Below are positions 1-6,036 of a stretch of DNA of 7,907 nt, in pieces. Both the position numbers and the translations under genes were made by a program. The stretch comes from Planctomycetota bacterium. GTDB taxonomy: Bacteria; Planctomycetota; Phycisphaerae; FEN-1346. Below the pieces are notes generated by a model. It was given only the letters and a program-made list of their open reading frames with translations, searched no databases and had not been told where the DNA came from. Each line of letters starts with the position of its first letter. The stretch's first letter is position 1. The stretch spans positions 1-7,907 of the forward strand of contig JAPLMO010000352.1 in the NCBI GenBank assembly GCA_026386995.1. Reading direction: 5' to 3'.

Positions 1-1
1 C

Positions 2-208
2 GCTGTTGTGCTGGCGGCGGCGATGCTGCTGGTCGCGCCGGCATTCCTCGGCTGCGGGTGGCTGTACGTGGCTGCGGCGTTGCCGGCGGTTGCGGCAGCG
101 GCGGCGTCGGTCTTCCTGCCCGTGCGCGGGGCGATCATGGCCGTCTATGCTGAGTGTTTTCTCGTGGGCGTGGCCGCGACGGCCGAACCGCTTATCCTCG
201 GCTTTTGA
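2..208 (+). CDS. C-terminal fragment of an unidentified membrane protein
   Basis: An open frame runs from the left edge of the window to a TGA at 206-208, giving the last 68 residues of a protein whose start lies upstream. The visible part is almost entirely Ala/Leu/Val with two or three hydrophobic stretches (roughly residues 1-36 and 44-66), so it is most likely the end of a polytopic inner-membrane protein. There is no ATG with a ribosome-binding site close to the edge, and the hydrophobic run starts immediately, which favours a truncated gene over a small complete one. The family cannot be named from this fragment; the ending is loosely like a UbiA-type prenyltransferase, but I would not rely on that. 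It converges with the radical SAM gene across the palindrome at 215-291. Confidence 0.5.
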   Translation, partial: AVVLAAAMLLVAPAFLGCGWLYVAAALPAVAAAAASVFLPVRGAIMAVYAECFLVGVAATAEPLILGF

Positions 209-214
209 CGGGGA

Positions 215-291
215 TGTGGCACGGCTGGCTTGTCCAGCCGTGGGGAACGTCGCCGGCCTTCGCCACGGCTGGACAAGCCAGCCGTGTCACA
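215..291. repeat. Nested palindrome (29-bp inverted repeat, each arm itself a hairpin)
   Basis: Arms 215-243 and 263-291 are inverted copies with a 19-nt spacer. The inner 24 bp (220-243 against 263-286) are a perfect match, followed outward by one G-T mismatch and four more pairs. Each arm is also its own palindrome: 220-228 pairs with 234-242 around the loop cttgt, and 264-272 pairs with 278-286 around the loop acaag. The two loops are complementary to each other. The DNA can therefore form either two 9-bp hairpins or one long stem. It lies between two convergent genes, so it could act as a bidirectional transcription terminator, although there is no T-run. It also has the look of a dispersed REP/BIME-like element; whether it is multicopy cannot be seen here. 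Confidence 0.85.
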
Positions 292-368
292 GGGCTACTC
301 AAGTCGCGCGGTGGGCAAGACTGCCAGCCGCGCTTGTCCGACTCACAGTTTCAAGGTTGATGGGACTA

Positions 369-1556
369 CTACTCGGGTTGCTTAAACAAGCGGCGGTAGA
401 TCTCAGGAAGGGGCGTGCCGCGCGGCGTCATCGGGCACAGGGCTTCGCTTTCACTGCGCGGGAGGGGGAGCGCGTCTGCCGCGATCTTCTCCGCCAGCCC
501 TTTCATCAGGCACTCGCGGCGGGCCTGCGGAAAATGCGCGGCCATGCGGCCCCAGATGGCCGAGAGCGGCTCGTCGGCGACGCTGCCGAAACTGAGCGGC
601 GCCAGGTCGCACGGGCATACCTCGCCCGATGCGTCGATGAAGAGGTGATGGTACCCCGCGCCGCAGCCGAACATCTCCGCCGACTCCAGGTACGGCACGG
701 CGGCGACGGCCGGGCCTGGTCGCCCGTGGTTGTGCGCGGCGTGGAATCGTCCGAGGGCCGCGCGGGTCGCGGGCGTCAGCATGACGCCGCCGCGGCCGGC
801 CCATCCCCCCGTGGCGACCGGCGGCAGGATGCGCAGTTCCAGCGCGCCCCACTCGGCGGCCAGCGCGTGCATACGCTCCAGGTCGCCGCTATCGAGTTTC
901 GCCGGAGTGCCGATGGTCGAGAGGGCGACGTACACGCCCGCCTGCCGGCAGGCGGCCACCGCGGCGCGGGCCACGTCGAAGGAACCTGCGGCGCCGCGGA
1001 TGCGGTCGTGCTCGGCCGGGTCCGCCGAGTCGAGGCCCACCGTGACGTTCGTGACGCCGGCCTTCGCCAGGCGTGCGGCCCGTGCGGCATCCAGGCCGTG
1101 ACCGCTCGTAAAGAGGATCGTGGCCATCTCCGGCCCGGCCGCCGCGATGAGGTCCTCAAGGTCGCTGCGCAGAAGCGGCTCGCCGCCGGTAAAGCCGAGC
1201 GTCGCCGTGCCGAGCGTCTTGACCTCGCCGATGACGGCCAGGAGTTTCTCCCGCGCGAGGCCACCCGGCCGCCGCCTTGCGTAACTGCAATGCGGGCAGT
1301 GGTACGGACAGTCGCTCGTCACGGCGATGTACGCGGAGTACGGTATCCGCTGCCGCGCAGCCGTGGCCCGGACGAAGCGGTCGAAGGCGGGGCTCGGAAA
1401 GGGCGGGAAGAACGAGTTGATCCGAAGTTGGCCGGCCCAGAGGTGCGGCTTCTCATTTCGGAGTTGCCGCGCAAGGTACCACAGGTGCCCCGCGGGCAAG
1501 CGGCCCACGAGGCGGATGAACATGCGAGCGAGATGGAGTTTCGCGCGGAGGCTCAT
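369..1556 (-). CDS. Radical SAM protein with SPASM-like C-terminal domain
   Basis: A 395-residue protein. The radical SAM core starts near residue 75 with the cluster motif CPYHCPHC (C83, C87, C90: C-x3-C-x2-C), which binds the [4Fe-4S] cluster that cleaves S-adenosylmethionine. It is followed by the SAM-binding GGEP motif at 124-127. The C-terminal part looks like a SPASM/twitch domain that would hold auxiliary iron-sulfur clusters: C298 in GCGAG, C314 and C316 in EVCPC, then C349 and C374. SPASM enzymes often modify peptides or proteins (PqqE, MftC, anaerobic sulfatase maturases), but nothing identifies the substrate and no precursor peptide is visible nearby. The first 70 residues are basic and amphipathic and match no domain I recognise. 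The ATG overlaps the stop of the upstream membrane protein (ATGA, 1553-1556), so the two are probably translationally coupled. It is the last gene of the truD operon and ends 78 bp before the nested palindrome. Confidence 0.93.
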   Translation of the reverse strand: MSLRAKLHLARMFIRLVGRLPAGHLWYLARQLRNEKPHLWAGQLRINSFFPPFPSPAFDRFVRATAARQRIPYSAYIAVTSDCPYHCPHCSYARRRPGGLAREKLLAVIGEVKTLGTATLGFTGGEPLLRSDLEDLIAAAGPEMATILFTSGHGLDAARAARLAKAGVTNVTVGLDSADPAEHDRIRGAAGSFDVARAAVAACRQAGVYVALSTIGTPAKLDSGDLERMHALAAEWGALELRILPPVATGGWAGRGGVMLTPATRAALGRFHAAHNHGRPGPAVAAVPYLESAEMFGCGAGYHHLFIDASGEVCPCDLAPLSFGSVADEPLSAIWGRMAAHFPQARRECLMKGLAEKIAADALPLPRSESEALCPMTPRGTPLPEIYRRLFKQPE

Positions 1557-2032
1557 GCGCCTGCCTGCGGCGTGCCCGCGTTGCTATCGCGCGGCGGATT
1601 CCGCCGCATCCATGCCACAACGCCCCACCTCAACAAGCCGCAGACGAAGCCGGTGGCAAGGCCTGCCGGTATGCCGAAGAAGAGTATCGCGCCTAGAAAG
1701 ACCAGAGTCCAGAGGCCGGAGGCGGCCACCAGGCCCGCGTGCAGTAAGATCGTCGCGAGTGTTCCCACTACGATTCCCCATCCCATGCCTGCAAGGAGAA
1801 TGCGCCCGCCGCCTGCCTGAGGCGAGAGGCGCCCCATGAGCCACGACCACAGAATCCCCGCACCCGCCCCGCCTACGCCGCCGAGAATCATGCCTACCAG
1901 GGGGATCCACTGTGAGGAATTGTAAAGATTGCTCGCCGCCAGCATGCCGAAGAACCCGCCCACGATGGTGCCGGCGATCACCACGAAAACGGCGAGCGCG
2001 ACCGGCAACCACCTGCGATTCTCAGGAGCCAT
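1553..2032 (-). CDS. Small four-helix membrane protein of unknown function
   Basis: A 159-residue protein. The start is set by a strong Shine-Dalgarno sequence, ggagga, 6 nt before the ATG at 2030-2032; the frame stays open further upstream but only as a shadow of truD. Four hydrophobic segments are visible: about residues 9-35, 43-66, 77-102 and 107-135. They are rich in Gly and Ala, including a GGVGGAGAG run in the second, which suggests closely packed helices. A short basic loop WMRRNPP and a polar tail (about 141-159) follow, so the C-terminus is probably cytoplasmic by the positive-inside rule. No enzymatic motif or recognisable family is seen. It starts 13 nt after the truD stop and overlaps the radical SAM start by 4 nt, so it may be a membrane partner of that enzyme; this is inference from coupling only. 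Confidence 0.8.
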   Translation of the reverse strand: MAPENRRWLPVALAVFVVIAGTIVGGFFGMLAASNLYNSSQWIPLVGMILGGVGGAGAGILWSWLMGRLSPQAGGGRILLAGMGWGIVVGTLATILLHAGLVAASGLWTLVFLGAILFFGIPAGLATGFVCGLLRWGVVAWMRRNPPRDSNAGTPQAGA

Positions 2033-2045
2033 TTTCGTTCCTCCG

Positions 2046-3299
2046 TTAGAACTTTGTGATCTCCGCCAGTACGACCGTGGCGTACGCGCCCGAGGGCAGG
2101 ACGAACCGCACGCGGATGTCGTCGCTGACAGGCTCGACCTCCGGGTTGCCGAGCAGCACGCGCAGGGGCCGCCGGTCGCCGCGCAGGCGCAGGGCCTTGA
2201 CTTGCTCGAAGTCGGCCGGGGCGATGCCTTTCTCGGCAAAGACCGCCCGCTCGATTTCCCCCGGACGGCCGGAGGCGAGCGTCACCTTGTTGGCGATGAT
2301 CGGCCCGGAGGGGCTGATCTCGAACCTCGCTGCCCGCGGGGCCTCATTTTCCGGCCGCTCCACCAGGAACACCGCCCCGCCGCGCGGGCCGCGCTCGGTG
2401 GGCGAGTCGGGTGCCTCGGCCACGGCCGTGCCGGCCGCCGGCAACCGCGGGTGGATGTAGGCCATGTCGCCGGCCTCCACGCGGTCGAAACTGTCCAGGC
2501 GGCGCTCGAGGACGGCGTTGAAGATGTCCGACTGAAGCGCCCCCACCAGCAGCCGCGCGAGTTGTTTCGGCAGCGACTCGGCGGCCTTCTTGGGGTCGCG
2601 CGTGCGGACCAGGGCCGCCAGGACCCGCTGATGGTCGGGGCTGCCCTTGAAGAGGCCCACGGCTTCGTGCCGGCTGCCGGTGTCGTAAAGATGCCTTGCC
2701 TGGGCCAGCCGCGGTGAATCGCCCGTGGTAGAGGGGCGGCCGAGGAACTGGTCGCAGAACTCCTTGTACTGGCCGAGGACCAGCGCGCGGCCGAGCAGAT
2801 GATTGTCGCCCCGGCGCCCAAAGCGCTGACGGTCGAACCGGTTTGGCACGCCGCGCGCGGCAAGGATTGCCAGAACCTGCTCGGCCGTCTCGCGAGCGCC
2901 CGGGCGGCAGCCGCGGATGCGGATATCGAACCGGTTGCCCGCCAGGTGCCCGATCTTGAGTTTGTTGCGGTGCCGCCGCACCTCCAGGATTTTGATGCTC
3001 GGGATGCGCAGGCGGGCGGCCAGGTCGGCATCGACCCGCTCCAGGCTCATCCACTGGCGGGTAAGGGCCTGGGCGTCCTTGAGGCCCGCCAGGCCGACGG
3101 CGGCACGGGGGCGGCCGAGGGCCCGCGCAATCTGCTCGGCGGCCTCCAGCGACCCGAGGCCCTGCTTCTCCACGTAGAGGTAGACGTGATCGCCCTCGCC
3201 GCACGGCTCGTACAGGGGGACCTCGGTGACGACGAAGTCGTCCGGCTGGGCCTTGATGCGGCCGCCGGTGCCGGGCAACTCTTCCGTAAGGTAGTGCAC
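2046..3299 (-). CDS. truD: tRNA pseudouridine(13) synthase TruD
   Basis: This cytoplasmic enzyme isomerises uridine 13 of certain tRNAs to pseudouridine. From the chosen GTG start it is 417 residues. The N-terminus carries the family pattern YLTEELPGTGGRIK followed by DDFVVTEVPLYEP. The catalytic aspartate is D75 in GLAGLKDAQALTRQW, corresponding to the GLKD motif of TruD. PNRFDRQRFG at 152-161 is the conserved NxFGxQRFG-type motif, and the C-terminus ends in the usual basic/hydrophobic strand (RVRFVLPSGAYATVVLAEI). It is longer than the 349-residue E. coli enzyme, mainly in the inserted TRUD domain. The GTG at 3297-3299 is preceded by agaaggaagg, ending 4 nt upstream, and fits the usual family start. 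An in-frame ATG at 3345-3347 (weaker AAAGG site) would add 16 residues that match nothing I recognise. It is the first gene of a three-gene minus-strand operon. Confidence 0.94.
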   Translation of the reverse strand: MHYLTEELPGTGGRIKAQPDDFVVTEVPLYEPCGEGDHVYLYVEKQGLGSLEAAEQIARALGRPRAAVGLAGLKDAQALTRQWMSLERVDADLAARLRIPSIKILEVRRHRNKLKIGHLAGNRFDIRIRGCRPGARETAEQVLAILAARGVPNRFDRQRFGRRGDNHLLGRALVLGQYKEFCDQFLGRPSTTGDSPRLAQARHLYDTGSRHEAVGLFKGSPDHQRVLAALVRTRDPKKAAESLPKQLARLLVGALQSDIFNAVLERRLDSFDRVEAGDMAYIHPRLPAAGTAVAEAPDSPTERGPRGGAVFLVERPENEAPRAARFEISPSGPIIANKVTLASGRPGEIERAVFAEKGIAPADFEQVKALRLRGDRRPLRVLLGNPEVEPVSDDIRVRFVLPSGAYATVVLAEITKF

Positions 3300-3351
3300 G
3301 AGGCCTTCCTTCTGATACCAAGTAGAACCGCAAAACGTTCCGTTCATTGAG

Positions 3352-3433
3352 CCTTTGCGCGGTGGGTCTCCGTACCCACCGCTCCATACGCGACTACGCA
3401 CCTTTGCGCGGCGGGTCAGGAGACCCGCCGCGC
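3352..3433. repeat. Two related hairpins in tandem between truD and lepB
   Basis: Two hairpins lie 49 bp apart in the same orientation. Each begins with the same cctttgcgcgg sequence (3352 and 3401), and they share 15 of 16 bases through the first arm. Hairpin 1 has arms 3359-3367 and 3374-3382 (9 bp, loop ctccgt). Hairpin 2 has arms 3406-3416 and 3423-3433 (11 bp, loop caggag). The only arm difference is T3363 versus C3412, and it is compensated in the partner arm (A3378 versus G3427), so both stems stay perfect. They sit upstream of both divergent genes rather than at gene ends, which makes a terminator role less likely. A REP-like dispersed element or a regulatory structure is more plausible. 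Confidence 0.8.
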
Positions 3434-3460
3434 GGCAGCACTTCACATGCTGCGCCAGAA

Positions 3461-3708
3461 GTTTCAGGTTTCAAGTTCCAAGTTCAAGGACGAGGGCTTT
3501 CGGCCCGCGGGCAAGTTTAGCGGCCGCGGGGCCGGGTTCAAAGGCGAAAGTTGGCCCGGTCCTTGCGGCCCGAGCGAATTTGTCTTGCCGCTGGGGGTGC
3601 GGGGGCCTAGTATTTGGCTCTTCTGGCGGGGGGAGTATGCCCATGTGGGGCGACTCCGCCTGCCGCGCCTTGGCGGGGACTTTGGGACTTGGAACCTCCG
3701 GCTTGAAA
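3461..3708. repeat. Degenerate inverted repeat flanking the lepB start region
   Basis: The left element (3469-3485) reads tttcaagttccaagttc. The right element contains its reverse complement in two pieces: acttggaac at 3687-3695, matching gttccaagt at 3475-3483, and cttgaaa at 3702-3708, matching tttcaag at 3469-3475. The right element has 6 extra bases between the pieces. The simple tttcaag/ttccaag composition contrasts with the surrounding GC-rich sequence and looks like a dispersed short repeat. The right copy falls inside the predicted first codons of lepB. Confidence 0.45.
3585..3613 (+). promoter_or_regulatory. Candidate sigma70-type promoter of lepB
   Basis: A -35-like TTGCCG (3585-3590) and a -10-like TAGTAT (3608-3613) are separated by exactly 17 bases; each matches the consensus at 4 of 6 positions. 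Transcription would begin near 3620, about 20 nt before the ribosome-binding site and ATG of lepB, which is a sensible leader length. This is motif matching by eye; sigma-factor preferences of the organism are unknown. Confidence 0.35.
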
Positions 3709-5199
3709 TCAAAGGAAGATCTTCAGAAGGCCGTGAAACGCCGCAAGGACCGCGAGTCGATCCTGGAGACGCTGGAGTCGATCGTCATCGCGTTCGTGCT
3801 GGCGTTCATTTTTCGGGCGTTCATCGTCGAGGCGTTCGTCATACCGACCGGCTCGATGGCGCCGACGCTCTACGGCGAGCACTACGAGTTCCGGTGCAGC
3901 GACTGTGGACACAAGTTTGCCGTCGGGCTCGAGCCGGGAGGGCTCAGCACCGAGCCGCTCTGTCCGAACTGCTTCAAGGGCCAGCGTGTGTCCGAGCAGC
4001 CCAGGAAGTACAGCGGCGACCGCATTCTGGTCCTGAAGTACCTCTTCGATTTTGAAGAGCCTCGCCGCTGGGACGTCATCGTGTTCCACAATCCGAACGA
4101 CCCTTCGGTGAACTTCATCAAGCGTCTCGTGGGCCTGCCGAACGAGACGATCGAACTTGTGGACGGCAACGTCACGGTCGACGGGCGCATCGCCTACAAG
4201 GCCGACAAGGCCCAGGACGCCCTCTGGATGCTGGTTCACGATACCCGCAACAAGGCGACTCGCCTGGAGTGGGTCCCCCGATGGGTGCTTGACCCGCCCT
4301 GGGCCACACGCAACGCGGGGTTCGTTCTGGAGCGGGCGCCAGAAAAAAACAAGGTGGCGTGGCTGACGTACCGGCATCGCGGGACGAGCGGCCAGCCCGA
4401 AAATATCATGGATTTCTACGCCTATAACAGTACGGGGACCCAGCACCGTCGCGGCGCGGCGGTCGTGACGGACCTGTGCTTGCGGACCGAGGCTACGGCG
4501 AGCCAGGCTTCCTCGGTGATCGTGATCGACATGCGGGCGTACAAGGACCGGTTCCGGTTTGAACTGACGGCCGACGGGAGCGATCAGCCCACCCGCATGC
4601 TCGTCAACGACAAGCCGGTCGCGCAGGCGCCGGGCGGCGTCCTGCCGGTGGGGTGCCCCGTTGAGATCGAGGCCGCCAACGTCGACCACAAACTCATGTT
4701 ACTCGTGGGGGGCCGGCGGGTCGCCATGCAGGCCCTGGTGGAAACGACGCAGGAAGGCGATCCGATCTACGAGCCCACCCGCCTCTCGGAGTCCGAGCAC
4801 GACCGGTTCGACAACCCCCCGAGCGATGAACTGCGCCACATGGCCGCCGAGGTGCGCATCGGGGCCCGCGGCGGGCCGGCGGCGCTGGCGTACCTGCGGC
4901 TGGACCGCGACGTTTACTACCTGAACGAGACGATGTTCCGGACGCGTGGCGAGGGCACCGCTCCCGGTCATGCCACCCAGGGGAACCCGTTCCACGTGGA
5001 AGACGGGCAGTACTTCGTCTGCGGCGACAACAGCCCGAAATCGTTCGACTCGCGGCTGTGGGACCTGTCGCAGCCCACCGTTCCGCGCCGGAACCTCGTG
5101 GGCAAGGCGTTCTTCGTCTACTGGCCGGCGGCCGGTCCGCACGGCGGAATCCCGATACCGGTGATCCCCGACCCCTACGGCTGGCGTTTTGTTCGCTGA
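3643..5199 (+). CDS. lepB: Signal peptidase I with zinc-ribbon and large beta-rich insertions
   Basis: This membrane-anchored Ser/Lys protease removes signal peptides from exported proteins on the outer face of the inner membrane. It is 518 residues from the ATG at 3643, which lies 7 nt after ggggggag; an ATG at 3637 is also in frame but sits too close to that site. A basic segment (KRRKDR) precedes one transmembrane helix at about 45-67. Catalytic boxes in order are IPTGSMAPTL with nucleophile S71, SGDRILVLKY, FIKRLVGLPNE with general base K160, and GDNSPKSFDSR at 461-471. Two insertions explain the length, against 324 residues in E. coli. A CxxC...CxxC zinc ribbon (C85, C88, C107, C110) lies just after box B. 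A segment of about 230 residues (190-420) between boxes D and E has beta-strand-like character similar to a LamG/concanavalin fold. There is no C-terminal helix. Both catalytic residues are present, so activity is expected. Confidence 0.93.
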   Translation: MWGDSACRALAGTLGLGTSGLKSKEDLQKAVKRRKDRESILETLESIVIAFVLAFIFRAFIVEAFVIPTGSMAPTLYGEHYEFRCSDCGHKFAVGLEPGGLSTEPLCPNCFKGQRVSEQPRKYSGDRILVLKYLFDFEEPRRWDVIVFHNPNDPSVNFIKRLVGLPNETIELVDGNVTVDGRIAYKADKAQDALWMLVHDTRNKATRLEWVPRWVLDPPWATRNAGFVLERAPEKNKVAWLTYRHRGTSGQPENIMDFYAYNSTGTQHRRGAAVVTDLCLRTEATASQASSVIVIDMRAYKDRFRFELTADGSDQPTRMLVNDKPVAQAPGGVLPVGCPVEIEAANVDHKLMLLVGGRRVAMQALVETTQEGDPIYEPTRLSESEHDRFDNPPSDELRHMAAEVRIGARGGPAALAYLRLDRDVYYLNETMFRTRGEGTAPGHATQGNPFHVEDGQYFVCGDNSPKSFDSRLWDLSQPTVPRRNLVGKAFFVYWPAAGPHGGIPIPVIPDPYGWRFVR

Positions 5200-5200
5200 G

Positions 5201-5226
5201 CGGCCTTGATTTTCCGGCCGTTTTCT
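5201..5226 (+). terminator. Weak terminator-like hairpin after lepB
   Basis: The 5-bp stem cggcc (5201-5205)/ggccg (5216-5220) with a 10-nt loop is followed by ttttct. The stem is short and the loop wide, so any intrinsic termination would be partial. It begins 2 nt after the lepB stop codon and overlaps the candidate lptB promoter. Confidence 0.22.
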
Positions 5227-5233
5227 CAATAAT
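5206..5233 (+). promoter_or_regulatory. Candidate sigma70-type promoter of lptB
   Basis: TTGATT at 5206-5211 and AATAAT at 5228-5233 are separated by 16 bases; the -10 matches TATAAT at 5 of 6 positions and the -35 matches at 4 of 6. It lies in an AT-rich patch that stands out in this GC-rich sequence, about 50 bp before the lptB start. A small gggc-ttcg-gccc tetraloop hairpin (5248-5259) would fall in the resulting leader. lptB and the kinase gene could thus be transcribed separately from lepB. Confidence 0.4.
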
Positions 5234-5284
5234 ACATTTCGCGCACCGGGCTTCGGCCCACGGGAACGGCCGGGAGATCTGTCT

Positions 5285-6034
5285 TTGGAACTGCTGAACG
5301 TCACGGGACTGGTGAAGTTCTACGACGGCCGCAAGGTCGTCGACGACGTCTCGTTCTGCGTCAACGAGGCCGAGATCGTGGGCCTGCTCGGCAAGAACGG
5401 GGCAGGCAAGACCACCAGTTTCAAGATGACGATGGGCATGATTCCGGCCGACGGCGGGCGGGTCGTATTCGAGGGCGACGACGTCAGCCGCCTGCCCATG
5501 TACCAGCGGGCCCGGCGGGGGATGGGCTACCTGGCGCAGGAGCCGAGCATCTTCCAGCGTCTGACGGTCGAAGAGAACCTGCTGGCGATCCTGGAGATGA
5601 TGCACCTGTCTCGCACCGAGCGTCAGGCGATCGCGGCGGAACTGCTGCGGGACTTCGGCCTGACGCGCCTGGCGCGCCAGCATGCCCGGACCCTCTCGGG
5701 CGGCGAGCGGCGGCGCCTGGAGATCGCCCGGGCCCTCGTCACGCGCCCCAGCCTCATGCTCCTGGACGAGCCGTTCACGGGCGTCGACCCGATCGCCATC
5801 TTCGACATCCAGGGGTTCATCAAGAACCTCAAGAACCGCGGCATCGGCGTCCTTCTGACGGACCACAACGTCCATGCCACGCTCAGCATCGTCGACCGCG
5901 CGTATATCGTCAACGAGGGCAAGGTCTTCCGCCACGGCACCAGCCAGGAACTCATCAACGACCCTGACGTGAAGCGCGTGTACCTGGGCTCGACATTCCG
6001 CGGCGACGAGTTCGACGAGGCGGACCAAGGCTAG
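5285..6034 (+). CDS. lptB: LPS export ABC transporter ATP-binding protein LptB
   Basis: A 249-residue ATPase that, in characterised systems, drives the LptB2FG complex to extract lipopolysaccharide from the inner membrane and pass it along the LptA bridge. All ABC motifs are intact: Walker A GKNGAGKTT at 36-44, Q-loop Q85 in YLAQEPSIFQRLTVEENL, signature LSGGE at 137-141, Walker B LMLLDEP at 157-163 with catalytic E162, and switch histidine H194. The sequences EPSIFQRLTVEEN, FTGVDPIAIFDIQ and LLTDHNV are typical of LptB rather than of LivF/LivG relatives. The C-terminus ends YLGSTFRGDEF with a short acidic tail. The start is TTG at 5285, 8 nt after gggag; no ATG fits the conserved N-terminus. 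LptA, LptC, LptF and LptG are not encoded in the window. The gene follows lepB by 85 bp and is followed after 2 nt by the sugar kinase. Confidence 0.93.
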   Translation: MELLNVTGLVKFYDGRKVVDDVSFCVNEAEIVGLLGKNGAGKTTSFKMTMGMIPADGGRVVFEGDDVSRLPMYQRARRGMGYLAQEPSIFQRLTVEENLLAILEMMHLSRTERQAIAAELLRDFGLTRLARQHARTLSGGERRRLEIARALVTRPSLMLLDEPFTGVDPIAIFDIQGFIKNLKNRGIGVLLTDHNVHATLSIVDRAYIVNEGKVFRHGTSQELINDPDVKRVYLGSTFRGDEFDEADQG

Positions 6035-6036
6035 CC

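Larger units (their letters stand above)
3300..3642. other. Divergent intergenic region, truD to lepB
   Basis: This stretch of about 340 bases has no convincing gene. From left to right it holds the truD leader with the ribosome-binding site at 3304-3313 (minus strand), the alternative truD ATG at 3345-3347, the two hairpins at 3352-3433, a degenerate 'tttcaagttccaag' repeat near 3461-3489, about 90 bp with no structure I can name, and a candidate lepB promoter at 3585-3613. A plus-strand frame is open through the whole region in register with lepB. Its translation there is low-complexity and carries no family signal, so I treat it as non-coding. Confidence 0.6.

Noticed and set aside
6..1820. 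Plus-strand open frame of 604 codons
   Set aside because: It lies antisense to the radical SAM and membrane-protein genes, is very Arg-rich with no domain motifs, and arises from strong G/C third-position bias on the opposite strand. The minus-strand frames carry clear family motifs.
1929..2717. Plus-strand open frame of 262 codons antisense to truD
   Set aside because: It is antisense to the conserved C-terminal half of TruD, and its composition reflects complementary codon bias only.
3355..3642. N-terminal extension of lepB back to the frame opening (about 96 extra residues)
   Set aside because: The extension translates hairpin and simple-repeat DNA, shows no family signal, and a promoter-like site and a good ribosome-binding site lie just before the ATG at 3643.
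3709..4689. Minus-strand open frame of 326 codons antisense to lepB
   Set aside because: It shadows the signal peptidase catalytic domain and has no motif of its own and no evident start context.
4694..6028. Minus-strand open frame of 444 codons antisense to lepB and lptB
   Set aside because: Both plus-strand genes have intact catalytic motifs across this stretch, and the antisense translation is Arg/Ala-rich without recognisable domains.
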